A stretch of DNA of 64,000 nucleotides from contig NZ_JBEWYP010000003.1 in NCBI RefSeq assembly GCF_040566555.1, forward strand, positions 1 to 64,000, read 5' to 3'. Shown here in pieces: positions 1 through 8,668 of the stretch. Source of the stretch: Sediminicola sp040566555. Lineage in GTDB: Bacteria; Bacteroidota; Bacteroidia; Flavobacteriales; Flavobacteriaceae. Position 1 is the first letter of the stretch, and every line of letters starts with the position of its first letter. A program made the translations under genes and the position numbers. The notes beneath the pieces were generated by a model that was not told the origin of the DNA, searched no databases, and worked only from the letters and a program-made list of their open reading frames with translations.

Positions 1-166
1 CCTGGGCAAGCATAGAAACCATAACCCGCTTCGCGTGTTGGTTTTTTGTTTCCTTTAAATGAAGGATTCACTGCTCCCGAAGTCTCGGGATTGTACATCC
101 CCAAAGGTAATCCTGGGCAAGCATAGAAACCATAACCCGCTTCGCGTGTTGGTTTTTTGTTTCCTT
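1..166. repeat. 55-bp direct repeat, 111-bp period, two copies
   Basis: Positions 1-55 and 112-166 are identical over 55 bp. Each copy holds an imperfect hairpin (AACCCGC TTC GCGTGTT) followed by a T run on the plus strand. The spacer (56-111) holds a further hairpin (TCCCGA/TCGGGA), and another (CCTCC...GGAGG) lies at about 169-193. The period of 111 bp equals 37 codons, and the minus strand stays open in one frame from an ATG at 215 through both copies and off the left edge. Whether this is coding or a non-coding hairpin array downstream of tRNA-Ser cannot be decided here. The array probably continues beyond the window. Confidence 0.85.
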
Positions 167-198
167 CCACCTCCTCGAAGTAAACTTCGGAGGCTATA

Positions 199-233
199 GA
201 AAACAAAAAACCCATAACTTTCGTTATGGGTTT
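199..233 (-). terminator. Rho-independent terminator of tRNA-Ser
   Basis: A perfect 10-bp stem (209-218 with 223-232, loop TTTC) is followed on the minus strand by a T-rich tail. It lies 8 bp past the 3' end of the tRNA gene and in the same direction. Confidence 0.85.
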
Positions 234-240
234 CCTTTTG

Positions 241-325
241 CGGAGAAAGAGGGATTCGAACCCCCGGAGGTGTGACCCTCAACAGTTTTCAAGACTGCCG
301 CATTCGACCACTCTGCCATTTCTCC
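241..325 (-). tRNA. tRNA-Ser (anticodon UGA)
   Basis: Read on the minus strand this folds as a class II tRNA. The 7-bp acceptor stem is GGAGAAA/TTTCTCC with discriminator G. The anticodon stem is GCAGT/ACTGT around the loop CTTGAAA, which gives anticodon TGA (codons UCN, mainly UCA). A long variable arm follows, and the T arm is GGGGG-TTCGAAT-CCCTC. The long variable arm is the mark of tRNA-Ser or tRNA-Leu, and the anticodon settles serine. No CCA is encoded. Confidence 0.97.
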
Positions 326-650
326 AGAATATCTTAGCGGGTGCAAATATAGAAACCTTTTTTGTATTCCCTAAATATTTTTTTGAATTTTTTTAAGGGT
401 AAATATTTACCTCATTCTGATCTAAGATTTAAGTACCTTAAAGCAAAACTTAGCTTTATCCCTTTGTATATTTGTTACACAACAGATCTTTTTCTAGGAT
501 TCAAAATATATTTTGAGAAAATAGGACTAATTTTGAGACTTGCGATTGCATCGCCAAAATCATGTAAAATTAATTGCCGATAGTTATAAAGATTTGAAAA
601 CGATATTTCAACATTCATGATTTTCAATTATCGCATTAATAGGAAGGAAA
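326..650. other. Intergenic region, no supported gene
   Basis: This divergent gap lies between tRNA-Ser and the nitroreductase gene. Apart from the tRNA promoter it is AT-rich. A 73-codon frame at 362-583 has composition typical of translated AT-rich spacer and no recognisable motif, so I do not call it. AGGAAGGAAA directly before the ATG at 651 is a plausible ribosome binding site. Confidence 0.6.
344..351 (-). promoter_or_regulatory. -7 box of the tRNA-Ser promoter
   Basis: On the minus strand TATATTTG matches the Bacteroidota -7 consensus TAnnTTTG and lies 18 bp upstream of the mature tRNA 5' end. A clear -33 TTTG is not visible; TTTAGGG sits at about the right distance. Confidence 0.5.
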
Positions 651-1286
651 ATGAAGGACAGTATTAAAAATTTGGAATGGCGTTATGCCGTAAAAAAGTT
701 TGATTCAGAAAAAATACTTTCAAACGATAAAATAGAAAGATTAAAAAAAGCTTTCAATTTAACAGCTACCTCATACGGGTTACAACCTATTCGAATGGTA
801 GTTGTTCAGAATAAGGAACTACAGGAAAAGTTGGTCGCCAGTTCGTACGGACAACAACAGGTATCCCAAGCGTCCCACGTACTTATCATTTGCATAGAAC
901 GTGTCGTAGATAAGGAATTTATTGTGAAATATTTCGACCGTGTCAAAAATATCAGGAATACCAGCGATAGTATTATAACCCCTTTTGAAGACGCCCTGGT
1001 AAGCTCATTTTCGAAAAAAGATATTAAAGAAGTAAAAGACTGGGCAACCAATCAGGCTTATTTGGCCCTGGGCAATTTATTGACGGTCTGTGCATTCGAA
1101 GAAATTGATTCCTGCCCCATGGAAGGATTTTCACCTGAGGCCTATGACGAATTATTGGAATTGGAGCAATATGGACTTTCATCTGCTCTTGTGCTCCCTG
1201 TAGGGTATAGGGCGCAAGATGATATGTTTGCAGATATGAAAAAAGTAAGGCGACCTTTAAAGGATAGCATTATATATATATCTTAA
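651..1286 (+). CDS. Nitroreductase family NAD(P)H oxidoreductase
   Basis: A 211-residue FMN-dependent nitroreductase-fold protein, close in length to NfsB and dihydropteridine reductase. The N-terminal WRYAVKKFD corresponds to the FMN-phosphate-binding segment of the family. The C-terminal LPVGYRAQDDMFADMKKVRR matches the family's usual GYR-x-ED-x-Y-x-x-x-KKVR ending. Such enzymes act as cytosolic homodimers and reduce nitro compounds, quinones or other electrophiles at NAD(P)H expense; the physiological substrate here is unknown. The ATG has a good purine-rich ribosome binding site. The next gene starts 69 bp downstream on the same strand. Confidence 0.9.
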   Translation: MKDSIKNLEWRYAVKKFDSEKILSNDKIERLKKAFNLTATSYGLQPIRMVVVQNKELQEKLVASSYGQQQVSQASHVLIICIERVVDKEFIVKYFDRVKNIRNTSDSIITPFEDALVSSFSKKDIKEVKDWATNQAYLALGNLLTVCAFEEIDSCPMEGFSPEAYDELLELEQYGLSSALVLPVGYRAQDDMFADMKKVRRPLKDSIIYIS

Positions 1287-1355
1287 GCCCAAAAATGCTT
1301 TAGTCTTTTCACATGCCCTTATTTATTTAAACTAATTTTTTACGATTTATATTTT

Positions 1356-2549
1356 ATGCCAGGATTCGAACTTTTTGGAGATAAGGAAAGAGATGAAGTT
1401 AATGATGTTCTCAATTCCGGTGTTTTAATGCGTTACGGTTTTGATGGAAAAAGAAATGGCCATTGGAAAGCAAAGGAATTGGAACAGGCCCTTGCAAAAA
1501 GAATGAAGGTGAACCACGCCCAATTGGTAAGCAGTGGTACGGCGGCTCTAACGGTGGCAATGGCCAGTGCGGGGGTTGGAGCAGGAGATGAAGTGATCTT
1601 GCCCACCTTTACCTTTGTAGCTAGTTTTGAGGCAGTTCTGGCATTGGGAGCAGTTCCTATCTTGGTGGATATTGATGACACCCTGACCTTAGAGCCTAAA
1701 GCGGTGGAAAAAGCAATTACCAGCAAGACCAAGGTTATTATGCCGGTGCATATGTGCGGCTCTATGGCCAATTTAAGGGCTTTAAAGGATCTTTGTGACA
1801 AACATAACCTGTTATTGTTGGAAGATGCCTGTCAGGCCATTGGAGGTACCTACGAAGGGAAACCTTTGGGCAGTTATGGGGATTTGGGTTGCTTTTCTTT
1901 TGATTATGTAAAGACCATCACCTGTGGCGAAGGGGGTGCCCTTATCACCAACGACGATGCGTATTATAAAAATGCCGACCATTATTCCGATCATGGCCAT
2001 GATCATATTGGAAGCGATAGGGGAGCAGAGGACCATCCTTTTTTGGGGTATAACTATCGTATTTCTGAACTTCACGCCGCTGTTGGGGTAGCACAGTTGA
2101 AGAAACTAGATACTTTTTTGGGCATACAGGAGAAAAATTACAACATCCTTAAAAAGGAGCTGAGCACTATTCCCGAAATTACCTTTAGGACAGTACCTGA
2201 AAATGGGGTAGAAAATTATTCTTTTATCAGTTTCTTTCTTCCCACTGAAGACCAGGCAAGAAAGGTACATGCCTCCTTGTCCAAGGCAGGGGTGGATGCT
2301 TGTTTTTATTGGTATGACAACAACTGGCACTACCACCGCAAATGGGCTCACTTAAAGCACTTAAAAACACTTAGTTTCCTTCCGTCAAAAGTTTACGACC
2401 AACTACCTAATTACGACAAGGCAGATTTCTCTAAATCTGATCATTGGATGGGCAGAACAATCTCTTGTCTGATCAAGTTAGGCTGGACCAAAGACGAGGT
2501 GCATCAACGCGCTGAAACGATGGCCAAAACCATTCGTGAAAATCTGTAA
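1356..2549 (+). CDS. DegT/DnrJ/EryC1/StrS aminotransferase, KdnA-like
   Basis: A 397-residue PLP-dependent sugar aminotransferase. The Schiff-base lysine is K186 in SFDYVKTITCGEGG. HMCGSMA, LLEDACQAIGG and SDHGHDHIG are also visible. From memory of the family, the whole sequence, beginning MPGFELFG, follows Shewanella KdnA, which aminates C8 of 3,8-dideoxy-8-oxo-octulosonate to make 8-amino-Kdo for lipid A cores. KdnA works with the alcohol oxidase KdnB, which is not in this window. The family (vitamin B6-dependent sugar aminotransferase) is certain; the KdnA role is an inference from similarity. Other nucleotide-sugar aminotransferases remain possible. Confidence 0.85.
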   Translation: MPGFELFGDKERDEVNDVLNSGVLMRYGFDGKRNGHWKAKELEQALAKRMKVNHAQLVSSGTAALTVAMASAGVGAGDEVILPTFTFVASFEAVLALGAVPILVDIDDTLTLEPKAVEKAITSKTKVIMPVHMCGSMANLRALKDLCDKHNLLLLEDACQAIGGTYEGKPLGSYGDLGCFSFDYVKTITCGEGGALITNDDAYYKNADHYSDHGHDHIGSDRGAEDHPFLGYNYRISELHAAVGVAQLKKLDTFLGIQEKNYNILKKELSTIPEITFRTVPENGVENYSFISFFLPTEDQARKVHASLSKAGVDACFYWYDNNWHYHRKWAHLKHLKTLSFLPSKVYDQLPNYDKADFSKSDHWMGRTISCLIKLGWTKDEVHQRAETMAKTIRENL

Positions 2550-2571
2550 TTGAATCTATTCGAAATAGGAT

Positions 2572-3702
2572 TTAGTATCCTACATATTCCTCAATAGTAA
2601 GACCATAACCTACGATGCCCACTCTCTTTGTCTGGGCAGAATTGGTCATTAGTTTGATCTTGGCAATATTAAGGTCATGTAATATTTGGGCCCCAACACC
2701 AAAATCTTTGGCATCCATATCTATTTTTGGCGCTTTTAATATCCCTTTCTTCTGAAGTTCTTTCAGCTCTGAAAGTCGGCCTAAAAGGTTGAGGGATTGC
2801 GACTCCTGGTTGATAAAGACAAAGGCACCTTTGCCTTCTGCATTGATGGCATTGAACATATCCTCCAATTTCTTATCAGGGTTATTGGTCAATGTCCCCA
2901 AAATATCATTGTTCACCAAGGTGGAATTGATCCGGGTAAGGACTTTGTCGTCCTTGGTCCATGTACCTTTGGTAAGCGCTATATGGATTTGGTTGTTGGT
3001 AGTCTGTTTATAGGCTCTCAACCTGAAATCCCCAAATCGGGTGGTGATGTTGAAGTCCTCCTTTTTCTCAATTAGACTGTCATGCTCCATTCTGTAGGCT
3101 ACCAAGGCCTCTATGGATACAATCTTTAAGTCGAACTTCTTGGCTACTTTCAATAATTGAGGCAATCGGGCCATGGTCCCATCCTCATTCATAATTTCAA
3201 CAATGATTCCTGCGGGCTGTAGTCCGGCCAAACGTGCAAAATCAATGGCTGCTTCGGTATGTCCAGTTCTTCTCAATACACCACCTTCTTTAGCTACCAG
3301 TGGGAAAATATGGCCTGGTCTAACCAAGTCATGGGGTTTTGTCTCATTTTTGGTCAAGGCGATAACAGTCTTGGCACGGTCTGCGGCAGATATTCCAGTG
3401 GTGACTCCGTTCCCCCTTAAATCCACGGATACGGTAAATGCAGTTTCCAAAGGATCGGTATTGTTGTTCACCATCCTATGGAGTCCCAGTTCTTTGCAGC
3501 GCCCTTCAGTGAGGGGGGCACAGATCAAACCTTTCCCATGGGTGGCCATAAAATTGACCAATTCTGGGGTGACCAGTTCGGCAGCAGCTAAAAAATCCCC
3601 TTCATTTTCCCTATTTTCATCATCGACCACGATAATAACCTTACCGTTTTTAATGTCTTCAATAGCTTCTTCAATTGTATTCAGCTGTGTCTTATGTTCC
3701 AT
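2572..3702 (-). CDS. ribB: 3,4-dihydroxy-2-butanone-4-phosphate synthase with degenerate GTP cyclohydrolase II-like tail
   Basis: 376 residues. The N-terminal half (about 1-205) is a complete DHBP synthase, making the four-carbon riboflavin precursor from ribulose 5-phosphate: DDENRENEGDF, RRTGHTEAAIDFARLAG and the intervening acidic residues are present. The C-terminal half is shaped like GTP cyclohydrolase II (RibA), but the zinc-binding cysteines expected around residues 255-275 are absent and the RQEGRGIGL segment reads NQESQSLNLLG. It should therefore be RibB only. It starts 11 bp after lptF and is probably the last gene of the ftsK-lolA-lptF-ribB operon. Confidence 0.93.
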   Translation of the reverse strand: MEHKTQLNTIEEAIEDIKNGKVIIVVDDENRENEGDFLAAAELVTPELVNFMATHGKGLICAPLTEGRCKELGLHRMVNNNTDPLETAFTVSVDLRGNGVTTGISAADRAKTVIALTKNETKPHDLVRPGHIFPLVAKEGGVLRRTGHTEAAIDFARLAGLQPAGIIVEIMNEDGTMARLPQLLKVAKKFDLKIVSIEALVAYRMEHDSLIEKKEDFNITTRFGDFRLRAYKQTTNNQIHIALTKGTWTKDDKVLTRINSTLVNNDILGTLTNNPDKKLEDMFNAINAEGKGAFVFINQESQSLNLLGRLSELKELQKKGILKAPKIDMDAKDFGVGAQILHDLNIAKIKLMTNSAQTKRVGIVGYGLTIEEYVGY

Positions 3703-3713
3703 AATGAGTATTT

Positions 3714-5207
3714 CTAACTTTTTGCGGTAGTAAAAATTTTCTTGAAAGACTGTTTGAAAAAATCCGCAATATTTCCAAAACTCATTAGTCCTTTATCGGC
3801 CGTTGCCCTTCTTGTCAGGGATACGCCCAATGGCATCATGATCAAGGTGGATAGCCAGGCGCCAAGGATTGGATGAATATTCCCCTCTTTAGCATAGTTT
3901 CCTGCAAACACCCCAATAAAATAATAGGTTAGGAACAAGATGATGGCGATAACCATAGGCAGTCCAAGCCCACCTTTTCTTATGATGGCGCCCAACGGTG
4001 CCCCCACAAAGAAGAGAATGATACATGACAGTGCCAGGGCATATTTTTTATGCAACGAAAGGATATGTAGGTTGTAAATTTTATATTTTACTTCTATTTC
4101 CTGTTTTTTGCCTTCTACAGAGGTCAAGATGTTATTGGTGGAGTTTTTGGCGGAGCTTATAAGCTGGGCCTGTTGCCATTCCTCGTAAAGGTCCATCACT
4201 TTTTGAATTTCCGGTGCCTTGGATTGATCTGCCATCAGAGGCACAAATAGACTGTCAATAGGCCTTTTGTAAGCCGTGGTATCCATCGGATTGGCAAGAG
4301 GGATAAATGCTCCCATTCTATTCGCAATGCTCTTAGAAAAGGATTCAACGGTTTTAATATTGTCTTCCCTCAAGGAATCAATATCCTTGGTAAGTCGGGA
4401 TATGTTTTTCATTTTATCCGTGCTCACATCCCTTTCTTCCTCCATATCCACATTATTGAGTTCGGAAAGGTCCATGTTCATGGTGTAGGTCTCAAAATTT
4501 GATTTGGCAAAAGGGAGTTTCTTATTATCGCTGCTGGACCTTGTTTTTATATCTTCATAGTAATGTCCGTCCCTGAGTACCAGTTGTAAAATATCCGAAT
4601 CTTCACTGCTCACCAGCTCCCCAGTTTTGGCCTTGATGACCGTATTGTTGATATTGGTCCTGGATTTTTTATGGATGATGACATTTTCCAGGAATCGGTC
4701 ATTTTCACCAGATTTTTTATCGACCTTAATATTCATCCCGGTACCTTCAAAATCACTGAAGACTCCTTCCGCGATTGCAACTGCCGGTTTTACTTTAGCG
4801 ATGTTCTTTCTTAGGTTGTAAATTTTTTGTTCAGAGGCGGGAATAATATTATTCGCAAAATAAAAGGTCACCCCACCTAAGAATACCACCAAGACTATAA
4901 GGGGTAACATGGCCCTTTGCAGGGATATTCCCGAGGCCTTCATGGCAGCAAATTCATAATTTTCCGCAAAACTACCAAAGGTGAGAATGGAAGAAAGCAG
5001 CACGGTCAGGGGGAGTACTTTTTCCGTAAGATTGGGCATGAGGTAAAAAAGGAACTTACCAATAATGGCAATATCCAGTCCTTTACCGGCCAAATCATCA
5101 ATAAAGAGCCAAATGGTTTGAAATATGAAGATAAACATCAAAATGACAAACGAACTGACGAAATTAAAGACAAACCTCGATAGGATGTAGCGGTCTAGTA
5201 TCCTCAA
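3714..5207 (-). CDS. lptF: LptF/LptG family permease (YjgP/YjgQ)
   Basis: A 497-residue inner-membrane permease of the lipopolysaccharide transporter LptB2FG, which extracts LPS from the inner membrane. Three membrane segments lie in the first 120 residues and three in the last 110, flanking a periplasmic jelly-roll domain. The N-terminal ILDRYILSRF and the KASGIS segment (coupling helix) are typical. It is longer than E. coli LptF (about 366 residues) because the periplasmic part is extended, as is common in Bacteroidota. LptF and LptG cannot be told apart with certainty. It starts 4 bp past the lolA stop. Confidence 0.88.
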   Translation of the reverse strand: MRILDRYILSRFVFNFVSSFVILMFIFIFQTIWLFIDDLAGKGLDIAIIGKFLFYLMPNLTEKVLPLTVLLSSILTFGSFAENYEFAAMKASGISLQRAMLPLIVLVVFLGGVTFYFANNIIPASEQKIYNLRKNIAKVKPAVAIAEGVFSDFEGTGMNIKVDKKSGENDRFLENVIIHKKSRTNINNTVIKAKTGELVSSEDSDILQLVLRDGHYYEDIKTRSSSDNKKLPFAKSNFETYTMNMDLSELNNVDMEEERDVSTDKMKNISRLTKDIDSLREDNIKTVESFSKSIANRMGAFIPLANPMDTTAYKRPIDSLFVPLMADQSKAPEIQKVMDLYEEWQQAQLISSAKNSTNNILTSVEGKKQEIEVKYKIYNLHILSLHKKYALALSCIILFFVGAPLGAIIRKGGLGLPMVIAIILFLTYYFIGVFAGNYAKEGNIHPILGAWLSTLIMMPLGVSLTRRATADKGLMSFGNIADFFKQSFKKIFTTAKS

Positions 5208-5211
5208 CTTT

Positions 5212-5874
5212 TTAATTTCTTATAATATAGTACCCTTCGTTCTTGTACTTACTTTCATCAAAAGTAAATAAGGTTTTTGATAAAGGCTGGTCAGTTTTAA
5301 AAGAATTAACAGTAATAGTGGTCTTTGTACCGTTCTTACCTGTTTCAATAAGTCTATAGATATGTTTAGTCTCAATATCAATTCCCAACAAAATAGATTT
5401 GATTTCCGAATGGGTATCAATTGGAGTCAATTTTACAAACTGAATTTTTCTTCCTTGTATGTTTTGAAGCACGTCCCATTCGTAATTATGACCCGACTTG
5501 TAGAAAGTAAGCATTTTTGAAGGGGTTACGGTATTTACATCCTCAGATTTGTTTTCGATGGTTACCTCTTCATTTTCAGGGACAATGGTATACACTTTTT
5601 TGCCATCGAACAATTGTTGTGATCCCAAATAATTGAATAGGTATTTATCGCCCTGAAGGGTGACATCGCCTCTAGTTTCCTGATTGATGTTGGCTTCTGT
5701 GTTTTGAAGGGCATACTTAAATTCCACATGGATATTCTTATAGCTCTGCACCTTGTTGTATACTTCGTCCAATAGTGACTTAGCCTTTGAAGCACTCTGT
5801 GCCATAGAAAAGGTGGAGGTCAATACAAATGCCAATACAAATAATTTTTTCATCACGTTGTTATTTTTTTTCAT
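5212..5874 (-). CDS. lolA: Outer-membrane lipoprotein carrier protein LolA
   Basis: 220 residues. A signal peptide with core KKLFVLAFVLTSTFSMAQ is followed by a LolA-like beta domain (LLDEVYNKVQSYKNIHVEFKY, then an open barrel of beta strands). LolA carries lipoproteins through the periplasm from LolCDE to the outer membrane. The ATG at 5874 overlaps the ftsK stop by 14 bp. An in-frame ATG at 5853 would start just past that stop and gives a cleaner signal peptide; either is possible. The genes upstream (ftsK) and downstream (lptF) run in the same direction with almost no gap. Confidence 0.88.
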   Translation of the reverse strand: MKKNNNVMKKLFVLAFVLTSTFSMAQSASKAKSLLDEVYNKVQSYKNIHVEFKYALQNTEANINQETRGDVTLQGDKYLFNYLGSQQLFDGKKVYTIVPENEEVTIENKSEDVNTVTPSKMLTFYKSGHNYEWDVLQNIQGRKIQFVKLTPIDTHSEIKSILLGIDIETKHIYRLIETGKNGTKTTITVNSFKTDQPLSKTLFTFDESKYKNEGYYIIRN

Positions 5875-8239
5875 TTTCTAATAGTTGATCCAATGCATAC
5901 ATGTCAGGCACCAAAACCTGTCTGGCCTTACTACCTTCAAAGGAGCCCACAATTCCTGCAGCCTCTAATTGATCTATGATACGGCCGGCACGGTTGTACC
6001 CGAGCTTAAGTTTTCGCTGTATCAATGATGCAGAACCTTGCTGTGCCACCACGATTACTTCTGCGGCGTCCCTGAACATGGCATCTCTTTCGGATATGTC
6101 ATTATCAAGACTCGTGCCAGAATCATCTCCACCTACATATTCAGGTAGGAGATGCGCCTCGGGATATGCACGCTGCGATCCAATATATTCCGTTATTTTG
6201 GCCACCTCTGGAGTGTCCACAAAGGCACACTGAATTCGGGTGACATCATTTCCTTGAGTAAACAACATATCCCCTCTACCAATAAGTTGATCGGCACCTT
6301 GGGCATCCAAGATAGTCCTTGAATCAATTTTAGAGGTTACTCTAAAGGCAATACGGGCAGGGAAGTTGGCTTTGATGATCCCTGTAATTACATTCACAGA
6401 TGGTCTCTGCGTGGCAATGATTAAATGTATTCCAATAGCCCTTGCCAATTGTGCCAATCTGGCTATTGGGGTCTCTACTTCCTTCCCGGCGGTCATGATA
6501 AGATCAGCGAACTCGTCTATGACCAACACGATATAGGGTAGAAACTTATGTCCATCATTAGGGTTTAATTTTCTAGCCTTAAATTTGGTGTTGTACTCCT
6601 TAATATTTCGGACCATGGCAAGCTTCAGCAGCTCGTAACGATCGTCCATTTCAATACAAAGGGAATTCAAGGTGTTGATGACCTTTGTGTTATCCGTAAT
6701 GATTGCTTCCTCAACATCTGGAAGTTTTGCTAAGTAGTGTCTTTCAATTTTATTGAAAAGGGTCAATTCCACCTTTTTCGGATCTACCAATACAAATTTT
6801 ACCTCTGCAGGGTGTTTTTTATAGAGTAGGGAAGTCAATACGGCATTCAATCCTACCGATTTACCTTGTCCTGTGGCACCCGCCATTAATAAATGGGGCA
6901 TTTTAGCAAGATCCACTACAAAGGTCTCGTTGCTAATTGTTTTACCGAAGGCAATGGGCAATTCCATTTCTGCCTTCTGGAATTTTGGCGATGCAATCAC
7001 AGATCGCATAGATACGATAGTGGCATTTTTATTTGGAACTTCAATACCGATCGTGCCTTTTCCAGGGATAGGGGCAATGATTCTGATTCCCAATGCCGCT
7101 AAGGAGAGGGCAATATCATCCTCTAGGTTCTTGATTTTGGAAATACGTACCCCAGCTTCCGGTACTATTTCATATAAGGTCACGGTCGGACCAATGGTTG
7201 CTTTGATCTGCGCGATCCCTATCTTATAGTTCCGCAGGGTCTCCACAATTTTATTCTTGTTTTCCTCCAGCTCTTCCTGGTTGATGGTAATACCACCACC
7301 AACACCGTGTTGGTCCAATAATTCTATGGTTGGAAACTTGTAGTTGCCCAATTCCAGGGTTGGGTCAAACTCTCCAAAATCCTCCACCAATTTATTGGAT
7401 AAAAGATCGGTATCTTCCACTTCTTCTTTGATCTTCTCCACTTCCATGGCGATATCATCTACCTCCTCACTTTTGGCAACTTCTATTTTGAAACCATCAT
7501 CTTTATCATCCAATTCCAGTGGTGGGATATCTTTTTTATGGGTGTAGGTGTCAATGATCTGAGGGGCCACTTCCTCCTCAGGTAGCAGTTCCTCTATGTT
7601 GCTCTCATCTGTTACGGTTGCGGGCTTTCTTTTAAAGTCGGTCGCGAGGGAATTGCTTTTTTGTTTGAAATAAACGATGATGTCTTCTGGTGTAAATTGA
7701 AACAAGCGGACCAGAATAATCGTCAACCCGAACAATAACAAAAGAAATACGCCAATCTTTCCGGTATAGTCCTGTAGGAAATCGTTCATTTCATAGCCCA
7801 CGATCCCCCCTAATAATGGTCTTTTTTCTGCAAAGAACCCAAGGGTAATGGAAATCCAGATAATAAAGACCAGACCCCAGATCCATTTCCGTACCAACCC
7901 TTTTTTGTCAAGGCTGAGAAATAGGTGCAATCCGGTAATAAAAAATAGGAAAGTAAATATCAGTGAGGCTAGGCCGAAACCTTTATAAACGAAAAAATGG
8001 CTGATGGCAGCCCCAAATTTATTCAGGAGGTTCTTCGCTTCCTCGTTACGGTCAGAGAACTCACTCAAGAGGCTTTGGTCTGCCTGCCAGGTAAAATAAA
8101 AGGAGACAAAAGAGAAAAACAAGGCTATACTGAAAAGCATCAATAGGCTTCCCAATATTATTTTATTCTTTTTGGACAACTTCAGTGACCGTCCTTTTTT
8201 AGTAGCGGTAGGCTTTGACTTTTTTACCTTTTTTGCCAT
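5861..8239 (-). CDS. ftsK: DNA translocase FtsK
   Basis: 792 residues. A basic N-terminus is followed by four membrane segments (about 27-49, 88-110, 119-136, 162-180). Then come a short acidic linker (about 205-290), the RecA-like motor with Walker A GATGQGKS at 454-461 and Walker B LVIDEFADL, and a C-terminal winged-helix gamma domain (about 725-785) that reads DNA polarity motifs. It pumps chromosome ends across the division septum and activates XerCD recombination at dif. The linker is much shorter than in E. coli FtsK. This is the first gene of a four-gene minus-strand block. Confidence 0.97.
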   Translation of the reverse strand: MAKKVKKSKPTATKKGRSLKLSKKNKIILGSLLMLFSIALFFSFVSFYFTWQADQSLLSEFSDRNEEAKNLLNKFGAAISHFFVYKGFGLASLIFTFLFFITGLHLFLSLDKKGLVRKWIWGLVFIIWISITLGFFAEKRPLLGGIVGYEMNDFLQDYTGKIGVFLLLLFGLTIILVRLFQFTPEDIIVYFKQKSNSLATDFKRKPATVTDESNIEELLPEEEVAPQIIDTYTHKKDIPPLELDDKDDGFKIEVAKSEEVDDIAMEVEKIKEEVEDTDLLSNKLVEDFGEFDPTLELGNYKFPTIELLDQHGVGGGITINQEELEENKNKIVETLRNYKIGIAQIKATIGPTVTLYEIVPEAGVRISKIKNLEDDIALSLAALGIRIIAPIPGKGTIGIEVPNKNATIVSMRSVIASPKFQKAEMELPIAFGKTISNETFVVDLAKMPHLLMAGATGQGKSVGLNAVLTSLLYKKHPAEVKFVLVDPKKVELTLFNKIERHYLAKLPDVEEAIITDNTKVINTLNSLCIEMDDRYELLKLAMVRNIKEYNTKFKARKLNPNDGHKFLPYIVLVIDEFADLIMTAGKEVETPIARLAQLARAIGIHLIIATQRPSVNVITGIIKANFPARIAFRVTSKIDSRTILDAQGADQLIGRGDMLFTQGNDVTRIQCAFVDTPEVAKITEYIGSQRAYPEAHLLPEYVGGDDSGTSLDNDISERDAMFRDAAEVIVVAQQGSASLIQRKLKLGYNRAGRIIDQLEAAGIVGSFEGSKARQVLVPDMYALDQLLENEKK

Positions 8240-8302
8240 TAAATCTTATATTCTTAGCGGCTAAATTACGAATTTAGTACGGAAGCCGAATCTACATTAG
8301 TT

Positions 8303-8668
8303 TTAAAAAATTTTCGGACAATAAATGATCAGTCCTATTATGGTTGCTGCAACAGACACCAGCATTACTGCTCCTGCGGAGATATCCTTTATTAATCCTA
8401 TTTTAGGGTCAAATTCCGGCTGTACAAAATCGGCTAATTTTTCAATAGCAGTATTGAGGCCTTCTACCCCTAGGACCAAAGCAATGGCAAAGATCTGTAA
8501 GATCCACTCCGTGTTTGAAATTTCAAAATAGAATCCCGCAGCGGTCATGACCATGGCAATAAAGACCTGCACCTTGATACTGGCCTCTGTTTGGATCAGC
8601 AATAAGGCACCTCTGAGGGCGTAACGCACCCCATTAATTCTATTTTTTAGGAATGATTCTTTAGGCAT
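8303..8668 (-). CDS. dgkA: Diacylglycerol kinase family protein (DgkA type)
   Basis: A 121-residue small integral membrane kinase with three membrane helices. EGLNTAIEKLADFV and the following KDISAGAVML correspond to the DgkA signature (ELLNTAIE...KDxGSAAV), including the catalytic glutamate region. It phosphorylates diacylglycerol, or undecaprenol in some bacteria; the substrate cannot be told from sequence alone. Its ATG overlaps the end of tpx by 8 bp, so the two are co-transcribed. Confidence 0.92.
   Translation of the reverse strand: MPKESFLKNRINGVRYALRGALLLIQTEASIKVQVFIAMVMTAAGFYFEISNTEWILQIFAIALVLGVEGLNTAIEKLADFVQPEFDPKIGLIKDISAGAVMLVSVAATIIGLIIYCPKIF

Noticed and set aside
55..282. 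75-codon minus-strand frame starting inside tRNA-Ser
   Set aside because: It begins within the tRNA gene and crosses its terminator; the protein-like GVRIPLSPQ is just the translated T arm.
362..583. 73-codon plus-strand frame between tRNA-Ser and the nitroreductase
   Set aside because: AT-rich composition, no motif, no ribosome binding site.
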